A stretch of DNA of 64,000 nt from Pseudomonas sp. CCI4.2. GTDB taxonomy: Bacteria > Pseudomonadota > Gammaproteobacteria > Pseudomonadales > Pseudomonadaceae. The stretch is taken from positions 3,458,501 through 3,522,500 of the forward strand of contig NZ_CP133781.1 of the NCBI RefSeq assembly GCF_034350045.1, given 5' to 3'. The position numbers and the translations under genes are program-made. A model generated the notes under the pieces. The model did no database searches and was not told the DNA's origin. It saw only the letters and a program-made list of their open reading frames with translations. This document shows positions 40,741-50,166 of the stretch, piece by piece; positions within the stretch are counted from its first letter, which is position 1, and every line of letters starts with the position of its first letter.

Positions 40741-41649
40741 GTGATCACCTCCCGCCTGCGCACCCTGCGCGACCACATCCGTTGGGCTGTCAGTCGTTTT
40801 CATGAAGAAGACCTGTTTTTCGGTCATGGCACCGACAATGCTTGGGATGAAGCCCGGCAATTGGTACTGGGTGCGTTGCATCTACCGTGGGAAATCGCGG
40901 ACAGCTACCTCGATTGCCGCCTGGAAGACGATGAGCTGGTCAATTTGCAGCGCTTGCTCAAGCGCCGTATCGCCGACCGTATTCCAACTGCCTACCTGCT
41001 GGGCGAAGCGCTGTTTTGCGGGTTGTCGTTCATCGTCGACGATCGGGTGCTGATTCCTCGTTCGCCGATTGGCGAGCAGATTGAAAAACATTTTGAGCCG
41101 TGGCTGGCAAAAGATCCGGCGCGAATTCTCGATTTGTGTACCGGCTCTGGCTGTATCGGTATTGCCTGCGCGTTCGAGTTTCCTAACGCTGAGGTGGTGC
41201 TGGCTGACCTTTCCTACGAAGCACTGGAAGTGGCGAACCAGAATATCGAGCGGCATGGCGTCGATGATCGTGTCTACACCGTTCAAGGCGACGGCTTCGA
41301 CGGCTTACCGGGTCAGCGCTTTGACCTGATCGTTTCCAACCCACCGTACGTTGACGCTGAAGATTTCGCTGACATGCCTGACGAATATCAGCATGAGCCA
41401 GAATTGGCGCTGGCGTGTGGCGATGACGGTTTGAACCTGGTACGACGCATGCTCAGCCAGGCGGCGGAACATCTGACCGAAAAAGGTTTGTTGATCATCG
41501 AGGTCGGCAATAGCCAGATTCACGTCGAGGCGCTGTACCCGGAAGTCGATTTTGCGTGGCTGGAGTTCGAACGGGGTGGACACGGGGTGTTCATGCTCAC
41601 CGCCGAGCAATGCCGCGAGCACCAAGCGTTGTTCGCTTCGCGGGTGTGA
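40741..41649 (+). CDS. prmB: Ribosomal protein L3 N5-glutamine methyltransferase
   Basis: 302 aa from the GTG at 40741, with AAGGAG 8 bases upstream; an in-frame TTG at 40735 is too close to that site. Motifs: SAM loop [19 protein letters not shown] and the catalytic SNPPYV that binds the Gln side chain. PrmB methylates a glutamine of uL3 during ribosome assembly. The N-terminal helical region ([19 protein letters not shown]) is typical of PrmB rather than PrmC. It lies between an isochorismatase-like gene and aroC, as in other Pseudomonas genomes. Confidence 0.94.
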   Translation: MITSRLRTLRDHIRWAVSRFHEEDLFFGHGTDNAWDEARQLVLGALHLPWEIADSYLDCRLEDDELVNLQRLLKRRIADRIPTAYLLGEALFCGLSFIVDDRVLIPRSPIGEQIEKHFEPWLAKDPARILDLCTGSGCIGIACAFEFPNAEVVLADLSYEALEVANQNIERHGVDDRVYTVQGDGFDGLPGQRFDLIVSNPPYVDAEDFADMPDEYQHEPELALACGDDGLNLVRRMLSQAAEHLTEKGLLIIEVGNSQIHVEALYPEVDFAWLEFERGGHGVFMLTAEQCREHQALFASRV

Positions 41650-41964
41650 TCGCACAGCAAACTGCATGGCGTTTTTGCGTGGTTTGAAGCCACGCAGGCT
41701 CATGTAGCCGCCAAACTCTGTGGGAGCAGGCTTGCCTGCGAACAGGCCCGTAGTTACGCCGTTGATGTCGACCGGAAGCCTGGGTCGCCTGCATTGAGGC
41801 TTTCGTTGGCAAGCCAACTCCCACTGAGATTTTTGGCAGGCACTGAAAATCTGATCACAGCCTTTGGCAGCCCCTACAGAAATCTGTGCATTGCGAAATC
41901 TGTGGGACCGAATTCACTCGGGAAGGCGTCAGTCCTGCACTCTGCACAGTTTTTCCACCCGTTG
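41650..41964. other. Intergenic region filled with REP-type repeats
   Basis: No gene. Contains the doublet at 41718-41825, then a TGATCACAGCCTTTGGCAG piece and the reversed element GTGGGACCGAATTCACTCGG near 41905. The arrangement parallels 29432-29665. Confidence 0.7.
41718..41825. repeat. REPIN-like doublet, copy 2
   Basis: CTGTGGGAGCAGGCTTGCCT at left, GGCAAGCCAACTCCCACTG at right, with shared interior GTTGATGTCGACC. High similarity to 29432-29540, same orientation. Confidence 0.85.
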
Positions 41965-42774
41965 TCAGCGGTGCGTTGCAATCCAGATCAGCATTGCCGC
42001 CTGGAATACTGCAAACGTCACCAGGCAGGCGATGGTGAAACGCAACCCGGTGTCTTCACGTTTGAAGCGGGTCAAGGTCACCTCATTCTGACGCAGTTTG
42101 AGGTCTTGCTCCTGCAGGTTGCTTTCCGCCTGTTCAAGCATGTTGGCGGCATCGACAATTTCCAGTAGCTGCAGCTTGTCGTTGTTCCACGTGCTATGGA
42201 GCTGCCCCATCAACACTTCTTTCACTGTGCCTTTCATGTGCTGAGCATCGGCGTACGCGACTTCAAAACCCTGTGCTTTGAGAAAGTTATCGCGGCGCAG
42301 GCGCGTGTCGTCGTTAAGGGCGTCTTTGTTGGCAAGCGTAATGCCGTCGACGGTGTAATGCGACCACCTTTTCCGAGCCCAAGACGCGGCATAGGCCGCC
42401 ATATAGCGACCAATCCCACGGTTCCAGGGCTCGATCTGTAACCCTGCGTCGGGAAAGATCCTGATGCGGTGGGTGAGGTGGTCGACCCACACGTCCATAT
42501 GGTTTTGTTCCTTGCGCACGCGTTGCCCGGGCAGCTGAATATCCAGGCGCAATAAGCTGATTTCCTTGCTGTGGCGTTCGACGCGCCCGAACTGCACAAA
42601 GCGCAGGGGACGTATGCCCGTGATGCGGTGAGTCGGAAGGGGAGCCAAACGCAGCATTTGAAACTGATCAGGCTGAACGTCAGCCCACGGCAACAGAATC
42701 GGTTCCGGCTCAGTGGCCGGCGTTGCGGTTGCGGTGTCGGTGGCGATGTCAGTTGAGTCTTGAGTATCGGTCAT
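41965..42774 (-). CDS. Hypothetical protein with C-terminal coiled coil and membrane anchor
   Basis: 269 aa from the ATG at 42774, with AGGA 9 bases upstream; the frame extends to 42825 without a binding site. After a Thr/Ala-rich N-terminus, residues ~30-170 are globular; RRDNFLKAQGFEVAYADAQ is reminiscent of the end of GNAT acetyltransferases, but a full GNAT fold is not shown. A helical segment with coiled-coil character (MLEQAESNLQEQDLKLRQNE) leads to a C-terminal TM helix (ACLVTFAVFQAAMLIWIA). It occupies the conserved slot between prmB and aroC in Pseudomonas. Confidence 0.72.
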   Translation of the reverse strand: MTDTQDSTDIATDTATATPATEPEPILLPWADVQPDQFQMLRLAPLPTHRITGIRPLRFVQFGRVERHSKEISLLRLDIQLPGQRVRKEQNHMDVWVDHLTHRIRIFPDAGLQIEPWNRGIGRYMAAYAASWARKRWSHYTVDGITLANKDALNDDTRLRRDNFLKAQGFEVAYADAQHMKGTVKEVLMGQLHSTWNNDKLQLLEIVDAANMLEQAESNLQEQDLKLRQNEVTLTRFKREDTGLRFTIACLVTFAVFQAAMLIWIATHR

Positions 42775-42901
42775 ATCAGCAATCCTGCGTTTCAGGCACC
42801 AAGCAGCAATCTCAGTGTCAGCCATCTGCTATCGGCTGCTGGGTCCAAGACTGTAGGACGCTACCCGCTTTGGTGGCTTATAGCCACTGCTGAGTGGGCC
42901 A

Positions 42902-43897
42902 TCAGGCGGCGGGCAAGGAGCCAATAAAGTGCAGAATCCGTGTCGAGAGCTCGCTGGCGAGCGGCAACTGAGGGTCTTTATAGGAGGCCATCTGGCGCTT
43001 GATGTCGTTGGGAACAATACGCATCACGTGATTCATACCGTCTATCAGCGCTAACTCGGCGTCTGGTTTCGCCGCCTGTAGCCGTTCAGCATCACCTACA
43101 CCGACTTGAATATCGTGACGGCCTTGGATGATCAGCGCCGGGACGTGCAGCTTGCCGAACGCTTTGGCCGGGTCCTGACGGAACAGCGAAATCAAATACG
43201 GCTGCACGCTGGGACGGAAGATCACTTCCAGTGCCGGCGGCACGTTGTCGTCGGTGTGGCCCGCCTTAAGCGATTCGATCAGCTGGTCGCTGCGCAGGAT
43301 CAACGCCGGTGGCAAACGGTATTGCAATTGTTCACGTACCACTTGATCCACCGGGCGCCCGGTACCGGCAATGGAAATCACGGCGTCAGCGCCAGCCTTT
43401 TGCGCAGCGAGGGACGCCACCAATGCGCCTTCGCTGTGGCCCATCAGAATCAAAGGCCCCAAGCGCGGATCAGCCTTTAGTTTTTGCCCCCAGGCTTCAG
43501 CGTCGGTTACATAAGCCTCAATGCTCAAATCACGCTCATCGGGGGTCGCCGCTGTGCTCGCCGCTACGCCGCGTTTGTCGTAACGCACGCTGGCAATGTT
43601 GTGCTTGGCGAGGATCTTCGCCAGGCGCTTCATGCTGTCGTTTCGTCCGCCATCGGTATTATTGCCATCGCGATCTGTCGGGCCAGAACCGGAAATCATC
43701 AATACCACCGGCACCGGGACATCCGATTTGGGCAGCACCAAGGTGCCAAACAATTCGCCGGTTCCGGTATCGAGGCTGACAGGGCGTTGCAATATCACCG
43801 TCGGCACAAGGGGCGGGGGTGAAGCGGCTTGAGCAAGTCCAGTGAGCAGCGGAAGAATCAAGGTAATAACTCGGATTACAGCGGTGACTCGTAACAT
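42902..43897 (-). CDS. Secreted alpha/beta hydrolase
   Basis: 331 aa. Signal peptide (VIRVITLILPLLTGLAQAA, cleavage near AQA-AS). Alpha/beta hydrolase features: oxyanion segment VVLMISGSGPTDRDG, nucleophile elbow MGHSEGALVA (Ser), acid in IIQGRHDIQV and His in DGMNHVMR. Likely a periplasmic esterase or peptidase-like hydrolase; substrate unknown. Convergent to neither neighbour; it is divergent from aroC. Confidence 0.85.
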   Translation of the reverse strand: MLRVTAVIRVITLILPLLTGLAQAASPPPLVPTVILQRPVSLDTGTGELFGTLVLPKSDVPVPVVLMISGSGPTDRDGNNTDGGRNDSMKRLAKILAKHNIASVRYDKRGVAASTAATPDERDLSIEAYVTDAEAWGQKLKADPRLGPLILMGHSEGALVASLAAQKAGADAVISIAGTGRPVDQVVREQLQYRLPPALILRSDQLIESLKAGHTDDNVPPALEVIFRPSVQPYLISLFRQDPAKAFGKLHVPALIIQGRHDIQVGVGDAERLQAAKPDAELALIDGMNHVMRIVPNDIKRQMASYKDPQLPLASELSTRILHFIGSLPAA

Positions 43898-44041
43898 CTA
43901 GAAGGCCACGTTCAGTAGAAGTGCCGATTGGACGCATCCATACGTATAAGGTTCGGTGATCGCCAGAAGGATGAACTACGCGGGCAGCCTGCGTATACTG
44001 GCGCACTTGTGATTTTGATGATTTTTCGCGGAGCGTCCTGC

Positions 44042-45133
44042 ATGTCCGGCAATACCTACGGCAAGCTGTTCACTGTCACCACTGCCGGCGAAAGCCACGG
44101 CCCTGCACTGGTTGCAATCGTTGACGGCTGCCCGCCGGGGCTTGAACTGTCGGCGCACGACCTGCAACGCGATCTGGATCGCCGCAAGCCCGGCACCAGT
44201 CGTCACACCACCCAGCGTCAGGAAGCCGATGAAGTCGAGATTTTATCGGGGGTTTTCGAAGGCAAAACCACGGGCACTCCGATAGGCCTGTTGATTCGCA
44301 ACACCGATCAGAAGTCCAAGGACTATTCAGCGATTCAGGATCTGTTTCGCCCGGCCCATGCCGATTACACCTACCACCATAAATACGGCGTGCGCGATTA
44401 CCGCGGCGGCGGTCGTAGTTCTGCCCGCGAAACCGCCATGCGCGTGGCGGCCGGCGCGATTGCCAAGAAGTACCTGGCCACCCAGGGTATTCAGATTCGC
44501 GGTTACATGAGCCAGTTGGGCCCGATCGAAATCCCGTTCAAAACCTGGGAATCGGTGGAACAGAATGCGTTCTTCTGTCCTGACCCAGACAAAGTAGCGG
44601 AGCTTGAGGCCTATATGGATCAGTTGCGCCGGGACCAGGATTCGGTCGGCGCTAAAATCACCGTCGTGGCTGAAGGCGTAAGACCTGGCTTGGGCGAGCC
44701 GATTTTTGATCGTCTGGACGCTGAGCTTGCCCATGCGTTGATGAGCATCAATGCCGTCAAGGGTGTGGAAATCGGCGCCGGTTTTGCCAGCGTTGCCCAG
44801 CGTGGCACCGAACACCGTGATGAGCTGACGCCGGAAGGTTTCCTGTCGAACAATTGCGGCGGCATTTTGGGCGGCATTTCCTCCGGGCAGCCTATCGTCG
44901 CTCATCTGGCACTCAAGCCAACCTCCAGCATCACCACGCCAGGGCATTCCATCGACGTCAACGGCAATGCGGCGGATGTCATTACCAAGGGTCGCCATGA
45001 CCCGTGCGTGGGTATTCGTGCAACGCCGATTGCCGAAGCCATGATGGCCATTGTTTTGATGGACCACCTGTTGCGTAATCGCGGCCAGAATGCGGATGTT
45101 CGGGTCTCGACGCCTGTTCTGGGCCAATTGTAA
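44042..45133 (+). CDS. aroC: Chorismate synthase
   Basis: 363 aa from the ATG at 44042 (GCGGAG upstream); the frame is open to 43928 but the family begins [18 protein letters not shown]. It forms chorismate from EPSP with reduced FMN, the last step of the shikimate pathway. The three signature regions are present: [34 protein letters not shown], and [20 protein letters not shown]. Full length. The next gene starts 65 bases later on the same strand. Confidence 0.97.
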   Translation: MSGNTYGKLFTVTTAGESHGPALVAIVDGCPPGLELSAHDLQRDLDRRKPGTSRHTTQRQEADEVEILSGVFEGKTTGTPIGLLIRNTDQKSKDYSAIQDLFRPAHADYTYHHKYGVRDYRGGGRSSARETAMRVAAGAIAKKYLATQGIQIRGYMSQLGPIEIPFKTWESVEQNAFFCPDPDKVAELEAYMDQLRRDQDSVGAKITVVAEGVRPGLGEPIFDRLDAELAHALMSINAVKGVEIGAGFASVAQRGTEHRDELTPEGFLSNNCGGILGGISSGQPIVAHLALKPTSSITTPGHSIDVNGNAADVITKGRHDPCVGIRATPIAEAMMAIVLMDHLLRNRGQNADVRVSTPVLGQL

Positions 45134-45197
45134 TGCGCGATGACGGTGCAGCTGCCACGGCGCTTTAAACGTGGTAGCGCGTGCGCCGAGGTCGGCA

Positions 45198-46355
45198 ATG
45201 CTCAAGCACGGATCGATTCCATACTGGCGGCTCTCCAGTTTCTACCTGTTCTACTTTGCGCTGCTGGGATCAACGGCGCCGTTTCTGGCGTTGTACTTTG
45301 ACCATCTCGGCTTTTCCAGCGCCCGCATTGGCGAGCTGATCGCCATCCCCATGCTGATGCGCTGCATTGCGCCCAATATTTGGGGCTGGCTGGGGGATTA
45401 CACCGGCCGCCGCCTGGCCATCGTGCGCCTTGGTGCCATCTGCACGCTGCTGTCCTTTTCCTTGATTCTGTTCGACAAAAGCTATGCTTGGTTGGCGATG
45501 GTCATGGCGTTGCAAGCCTTCTTCTGGCACGCCGTGTTGCCGCAGTTCGAAGTTATTACCTTGGCCCATCTGCATGGGCAAACCTCGCGCTACAGTCAAG
45601 TCCGGCTCTGGGGTTCCATCGGCTTCATCCTCGCGGTAGTGGCGCTAGGGCGCCTGTTCGAGTGGTCGAGTCTGGATGCCTACCCACAAGCGCTGCTGCT
45701 GATCATGGCGGGCATCGTCGTCAGCAGTGTGTGGGTGCCAAATGCGCAACCGATGTTCTCGGCGCAACGGCCGGAAGTCGGCGGGTTTCTCAAGCAACTG
45801 AGTCGGCCGGGTGTGTTGGCTTTTTTCGGCTGCGTGGCATTGATGCAGCTAAGCCATGGCCCCTACTACACCTTTTTGACGCTGCACCTTGAACACTTGG
45901 GCTACAGTCGCGGCCTCATCGGCTTGCTGTGGGCCTTGGGAGTTGTCGCCGAGGTCTTGATGTTTCTGTCTATGAGTCGTATTTTGCGGCGGTTTTCGGT
46001 GCGACAGGTATTGTTCGTCAGTTTTCTCCTGGCGGCGTTGCGTTGGGTGTTGTTGGGCAGTTTCGCCGAGTATTTGCCGGTATTGATCATCGCCCAGGTA
46101 CTGCACGCTGCAACCTTTGGCAGCTTTCACGCGGCGGCTATCCACTTCGTGCAACGCAGCTTCGCCCCGCAACAGCAGGGGCAAGGTCAAGCCTTGTATG
46201 CTGCGTTGTCAGGGACAGGTGGCGCATTGGGTGCGTTGTATTCCGGTTACAGCTGGAACGTGTTGGGGCCAAACTGGACCTTCAGCATCGCCAGCCTTGC
46301 AGCGTTGACCGCTGCCGTCATGATTGCGACACGAATGAAAGAGGAAAGGGCATGA
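45198..46355 (+). CDS. MFS transporter (HcaT/nucleoside-permease-like)
   Basis: 385 aa from the ATG at 45198, with GAGGT 7 bases upstream. Twelve hydrophobic segments beginning WRLSSFYLFYFALLGSTAPF. The pattern GWLGDYTGRRLAIVRLG is the MFS A-motif between TM2 and TM3, and RLWGSIGFILAVVALG fits the HcaT/LacY-like group. Its stop overlaps the mtnB start (ATGA), so the transporter is translationally coupled to methionine salvage. A role in moving a salvage metabolite (such as methylthioadenosine, methylthioribose or a keto acid) is inference. Confidence 0.88.
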   Translation: MLKHGSIPYWRLSSFYLFYFALLGSTAPFLALYFDHLGFSSARIGELIAIPMLMRCIAPNIWGWLGDYTGRRLAIVRLGAICTLLSFSLILFDKSYAWLAMVMALQAFFWHAVLPQFEVITLAHLHGQTSRYSQVRLWGSIGFILAVVALGRLFEWSSLDAYPQALLLIMAGIVVSSVWVPNAQPMFSAQRPEVGGFLKQLSRPGVLAFFGCVALMQLSHGPYYTFLTLHLEHLGYSRGLIGLLWALGVVAEVLMFLSMSRILRRFSVRQVLFVSFLLAALRWVLLGSFAEYLPVLIIAQVLHAATFGSFHAAAIHFVQRSFAPQQQGQGQALYAALSGTGGALGALYSGYSWNVLGPNWTFSIASLAALTAAVMIATRMKEERA

Positions 46356-46981
46356 CTCGCGAACACCTCGCCCAGCAGATTATCGACGCCGGGCACTTTC
46401 TCTACGGCAGGGGCTGGTCGCCAGCCACTAGCAGTAATTACTCGACGCGTTTATCTGCGACCACCGCCTTGTTAACCGCGTCCGGTAAGCATAAAGGGCA
46501 ACTGAGTCCCGATGACATATTGGTCACGGACTTGTCTGGCAACAGCCTTGAACCCGGTAAAAAACCGTCGGCCGAGACCCTGCTGCACACCCAGCTTTAC
46601 CGCTGTTACCCGCAGGTTGGCGCGGTGTTGCACACCCATTCGGTCAATGCGACGGTGCTGTCGCGCCTCACGCCGGGTGATCATTTGGTGTTCGAAGGCT
46701 ACGAACTGCAAAAGGCCTTTGCCGGTGTGCAGAGCCATGAATCCCAGGTGATGGTGCCCATTTTCGATAACGATCAAGACATTGCCCGGCTGGCGGAGAA
46801 AGTGCAGCCTTGGCTCGATGCCCATCCCGACTGCCCCGGCTACCTGATTCGCGGCCATGGCCTTTACACCTGGGGCGCGCAGATGAGCGATGCCTTGCGC
46901 CAGATAGAAGCATTTGAATTTTTGTTCGAGTGCGAGCTTAAGACCCGCTCGCTACTTAACGTCAAGGAGTTGCCGCTATGA
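46352..46981 (+). CDS. mtnB: Methylthioribulose-1-phosphate dehydratase
   Basis: 209 aa; the ATG at 46352 overlaps the MFS stop, with GAGGAAAGGG upstream. Class II aldolase fold. Zinc-binding HTHSVNATV and GHGLYTWG His residues and the N-terminal WSPATSSNYSTRL substrate block are visible. It dehydrates methylthioribulose-1-phosphate in the methionine salvage pathway. Its stop overlaps the mtnD start by four bases. Confidence 0.95.
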   Translation: MTREHLAQQIIDAGHFLYGRGWSPATSSNYSTRLSATTALLTASGKHKGQLSPDDILVTDLSGNSLEPGKKPSAETLLHTQLYRCYPQVGAVLHTHSVNATVLSRLTPGDHLVFEGYELQKAFAGVQSHESQVMVPIFDNDQDIARLAEKVQPWLDAHPDCPGYLIRGHGLYTWGAQMSDALRQIEAFEFLFECELKTRSLLNVKELPL

Positions 46982-47523
46982 GCAGCCTGTCCGTGTATCA
47001 CGTTTCTAACCCTGGTTTTCCGAACAAGGTGTTGACCCATGTTGAAGATATTGCCTCAACCTTGGCCGAGCACAATGTAGGTTTTGATCGCTGGCAAGCG
47101 TCGGCTCCGATTACCCCTGGCGCCTCGCAGGAAGACGTTATCGCGGCTTATCAAGTGCAGATCGATAAGCTGATGACTGAGCGCGGTTACGTCACCGTGG
47201 ATGTGATCAGCCTTGATCGCGACCATCCGCAAAAAGCCCAATTACGCGCCAAATTTCTCGATGAGCACCAGCACGGCGAAGACGAGGTACGCTTTTTCGT
47301 TGCCGGACAGGGTTTGTTCACGCTGCACATCGACGATTACGTGTACGCGGTGCTGTGTGAGAAAAATGACCTGATAACGGTGCCAGCCGGCACGCGGCAT
47401 TGGTTCGACATGGGTGAGCACCCGCATTTTGTCGCGATTCGCTTGTTCAATAACCCAGACGGTTGGGTCGCTAAGTTCACCGGCGAGCAAATCGCCAGTC
47501 AATTTCCGCGCCTTGAAGACTGA
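46978..47523 (+). CDS. mtnD: Acireductone dioxygenase
   Basis: 181 aa cupin. The metal site is in [18 protein letters not shown] (His-x-His-x4-Glu type) with a second His at [14 protein letters not shown]. With Fe(II) the enzyme makes the methionine keto-acid precursor; with Ni(II) it makes an off-pathway product with CO. ATGA overlap with mtnB shows translational coupling. mtnC follows 16 bases later. Confidence 0.95.
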   Translation: MSSLSVYHVSNPGFPNKVLTHVEDIASTLAEHNVGFDRWQASAPITPGASQEDVIAAYQVQIDKLMTERGYVTVDVISLDRDHPQKAQLRAKFLDEHQHGEDEVRFFVAGQGLFTLHIDDYVYAVLCEKNDLITVPAGTRHWFDMGEHPHFVAIRLFNNPDGWVAKFTGEQIASQFPRLED

Positions 47524-47539
47524 TAGACCCGGAGTTCAA

Positions 47540-48223
47540 ATGCCCATCAACGTTGTCCTGACGGACATTGAAGGCACCACCAGCGCGGTCAGTTTCGTGT
47601 TCGAGGTGTTGTTTCCGTATGCCGCCAGGCACCTCCCGGACTTTGTCCGTCAACAGGCCACTGAGTCGGCGGTAGCGTTGCAGCTACAGGCGGTGCGCGA
47701 TCAGAGCGCCGAGCCTCACGCAGACATTGAACGGGTGATCGAGATTCTTCTGGAATGGATCGCCGAAGACCGTAAAGCGACACCGCTCAAGGCCTTGCAA
47801 GGCATGGTCTGGGAGCAGGGTTATCGCGCTGGACAGCTCAAGGGCCATGTTTACCCAGACGCCGTTGAAGCGCTGAAGCGCTGGCATCAGGAAGGGTACG
47901 CGTTGTATGTCTATTCTTCGGGTTCGATCCAGGCCCAGCAGCTGATTTTTGGCTGTTCCGAGGCCGGTGATCTGTCGCCATTGTTCAGCGGTTACTTTGA
48001 TACCACCTCGGGGCCCAAGCGTGAGCCTGAGTCGTACCGAACTATCACCGCAGCCATCGGTTTCCCAGCCGAAGAAATCCTGTTTCTTTCGGATATCGTT
48101 GAAGAGCTGGATGCCGCTCAGCAGGCGGGCATGGCCACTTGTGGGCTGGTTCGAGGCAATGGTGAGTTGGTCGGGCATGCCAATGTTGGCAGCTTCGCAG
48201 TGATTGATCTGAGCGCATTCTGA
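47540..48223 (+). CDS. mtnC: Enolase-phosphatase E1
   Basis: 227 aa from the ATG at 47540, CGGAG 5 bases upstream. HAD superfamily: motif [16 protein letters not shown] (nucleophile Asp), motif [12 protein letters not shown], Lys in [10 protein letters not shown] and motif [15 protein letters not shown]. It enolises then dephosphorylates diketo-methylthiopentyl-1-phosphate to acireductone. Last gene of the MFS-mtnB-mtnD-mtnC operon. Confidence 0.95.
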   Translation: MPINVVLTDIEGTTSAVSFVFEVLFPYAARHLPDFVRQQATESAVALQLQAVRDQSAEPHADIERVIEILLEWIAEDRKATPLKALQGMVWEQGYRAGQLKGHVYPDAVEALKRWHQEGYALYVYSSGSIQAQQLIFGCSEAGDLSPLFSGYFDTTSGPKREPESYRTITAAIGFPAEEILFLSDIVEELDAAQQAGMATCGLVRGNGELVGHANVGSFAVIDLSAF

Positions 48224-48230
48224 CGCCGTT

Positions 48231-48251
48231 CGCCCTCCCTTCGGGTGGGCG
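48231..48251 (+). terminator. Hairpin terminator after mtnC
   Basis: CGCCCTCCC-TTC-GGGTGGGCG with one mismatch, eight bases after the mtnC stop codon. The T-rich stretch begins only ~18 bases later, so the match to an intrinsic terminator is partial. Confidence 0.6.
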
Positions 48252-48429
48252 ATTGACGTAGGTTATGTGTTTTTATTTTGTGGGAAGTTTCTGTTTATTT
48301 AGTAAGTAACACCTGTTTGTTAATTCGTGGATTTTTTAAAGTCTTTTACTGTGCAACTCTTGCTCCGTCGCTAAGTTATGTTTCGGCGGGCGCTAGAGCG
48401 ACAAATGTCGGGGTAAAGGGAGAATAAGA

Positions 48430-49152
48430 ATGGAACATCTAGATTCGTTGAATACCGATTTAAATCAGCTTATCCAGCAGATGGTGATCAGCATTACAGA
48501 GCTTAACGGCGACCGTGCCATTGAAAATGCCCTGGAGTGGTTGCGCCGCCAATGTTGTTGTGATCGCGCCATGTTTTATCAGTTCAAAGGTCCGGTCCTT
48601 CTGACGTGTATTACGTCGAATGTGGACAGCATCTGGCGTGACCTCTACCGCCATGCGCGATTGGCAGTGGATGATCCGGTCATTCGCGGTTTCAGGGAAG
48701 AACTGGGTTTTTTGGAGTGGGATTTGGCCTTTGCAATGCACCCGCCGACGCCCGCATTCAAAGAAGTGGTTGATGACCACTTACTGCTGCCAGGCGTTTC
48801 ATACGGCTACTCCAATGAAGCGTCAGCCAGTCAGGGCGTGATTACCGTCTGTTCGTTAAATGCCATGAGCCGTCCGCTCACCGACAACGACCGGTATTTA
48901 CTGAGCAGCCTGGTGCCCATTTTGCACATGGCCGGCAGAGGCCGGAAATTCCATACCAAAGCGCTGACCGAAAAAGAACTGGAAGTGCTCAAGTGGGCAA
49001 GAGCCGGAAAAACCGCTTGGGAAATCGGGGTTATTCGAGAAATTTCCGAAGCCACAGTGAAATACCACTTCAAAAGTATCTATTCCAAATTGGGCGTTTC
49101 AAACCGGGCGCAGGCGGTGGGGGAGGCGTTGTATCAAGGCATTCTCAAGTAA
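48430..49152 (+). CDS. LuxR-family quorum-sensing regulator (LuxR solo)
   Basis: 240 aa. The autoinducer-binding domain has the acyl-homoserine-lactone pocket residues in register with TraR: Trp69, Tyr73, Asp82, Pro83 and Trp97 (TraR 57, 61, 70, 71, 85). The HTH is residues ~175-238 (LTEKELEVLKWARAGKTAWE, then EATVKYHFKSIYSKLGVSNR). GGGAG is 8 bases before ATG. No luxI gene is in the window, so it is a solo here. It converges on the M29-like gene and overlaps it by 8 bases. A lux-box-like site lies upstream of that operon at 50317-50336. Confidence 0.92.
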   Translation: MEHLDSLNTDLNQLIQQMVISITELNGDRAIENALEWLRRQCCCDRAMFYQFKGPVLLTCITSNVDSIWRDLYRHARLAVDDPVIRGFREELGFLEWDLAFAMHPPTPAFKEVVDDHLLLPGVSYGYSNEASASQGVITVCSLNAMSRPLTDNDRYLLSSLVPILHMAGRGRKFHTKALTEKELEVLKWARAGKTAWEIGVIREISEATVKYHFKSIYSKLGVSNRAQAVGEALYQGILK

Positions 49153-50089
49153 TTAGTTGTTGGCTCGGCGCAGCCGCGACTCCCGGCATCAACAGGTCGA
49201 TGTGGTAACCCTGACGGCCGTCACCCACCGCAACATGCAGGCCCTCAATACCCTCGTTGAGCTGCGAGTTGATCCGATAGTTGACGGTGTCAGCAATGCT
49301 GGCGTTGACGCCGAATGCACACTCGGTCAAACGCAGTCCGCGCGGCCCAGTGGCTTCGTTCAACAGCGCGCAGTAATCGCAGCCCGCGACGGTGAATGAT
49401 CGAAGTTGACTGTCCTCAATAAGTGCAGTGGCACCGTGAAGTGCAACGCTATCGGAGAGCGTTGCCAGGGAATCGACCAGCCGGGTTGGAATCGACGGGT
49501 CATGGTAACCCCGTGCCGATAAAATGCCGGCGACTTGAAATCTGCCGTTCAACGTAAAGGGACGTGGCGCATCGGGGGCCATGTGGGTGTAATGGACTTC
49601 CAGAAGCTCCGCCAGCGGGAAGATGAACCTGTCGTTCGCGGCTTGAACGTCCTCATCAATCATTGCGTAAGGTGCCACGTCCTTGGCGATGACCAGATGA
49701 CCCAGCGTGTTGGGTCCGGTAAGCACCAGCGGTTGCTGTTGGTCGAGCAATGAAAGCAGGTGTTCCTGCTTACGCATGGCCAGCTGAAAATCGGTGAGGC
49801 ACATTTGTTCGAAGGTATAAATCACGCTGTTAAGTGCGGGATCGAAGGCATGGGCCTGAGTGTAGATCGCTCGCCCCGATGGGTCGGCTGCTGCGCGTTG
49901 CAACAGCGAATCGGTGCCTTCTCTGCTGAGCGTAATGCACACGCTGTTGGGCGGCATGTTCTGCAGTTCGCTAATTAAACGGGCGTTGATGTGATGGGCC
50001 TGAGCGTGGGTAATTAACTCACTGGAGTCAGTCAGTAACGTGATATCGGTTGAATTAAAAAAACGTTCAAAATGTCTAAGTGGGTTCAT
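49145..50089 (-). CDS. Divergent M29 aminopeptidase-like protein
   Basis: 314 aa from the ATG at 50089, which has TGGAA 7 bases upstream; other in-frame starts at 50101 and 50104 lack one. The C-terminal part resembles family M29 (aminopeptidase T): Glu in RLTECAFGVN, then EGLHVAVGDGRQGYHIDLLM with His and His-x-Asp residues at metal-ligand positions. The N-terminal half has a Rossmann-like start (DITLLTDSSELITHAQAH) but is not clearly M29. Metal or peptide binding is possible; peptidase activity is not certain. Second gene after a 25-aa peptide gene, separated by a terminator. Confidence 0.68.
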   Translation of the reverse strand: MNPLRHFERFFNSTDITLLTDSSELITHAQAHHINARLISELQNMPPNSVCITLSREGTDSLLQRAAADPSGRAIYTQAHAFDPALNSVIYTFEQMCLTDFQLAMRKQEHLLSLLDQQQPLVLTGPNTLGHLVIAKDVAPYAMIDEDVQAANDRFIFPLAELLEVHYTHMAPDAPRPFTLNGRFQVAGILSARGYHDPSIPTRLVDSLATLSDSVALHGATALIEDSQLRSFTVAGCDYCALLNEATGPRGLRLTECAFGVNASIADTVNYRINSQLNEGIEGLHVAVGDGRQGYHIDLLMPGVAAAPSQQLIT

Positions 50090-50106
50090 GTTTAATTCCA
50101 TCACTT

Positions 50107-50147
50107 TAAAAAAATAAAACCTGCCGCAGCGATAAGCTCCGGCAAGT
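50107..50147 (-). terminator. Intrinsic terminator between the 25-aa peptide gene and the M29-like gene
   Basis: On the minus strand TTGCCG-G-AGC, a TTATC loop, GCT-G-CGGCAG and then GTTTTATTTTTTT. One G-G mismatch interrupts the stem. A terminator placed between two genes of one strand implies partial readthrough, giving more of the first product. Confidence 0.8.
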
Positions 50148-50166
50148 TTCGATTAACGCTCGACTG

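Noticed and set aside
45929..46351. Upstream extension of the mtnB frame
   Set aside because: It overlaps the MFS gene in another frame; the mtnB start at 46352 has a good binding site and the family N-terminus.
48291..48306. CT-N12-AG sequence before the LuxR gene
   Set aside because: Only the four fixed bases match; no arm symmetry, so likely chance.
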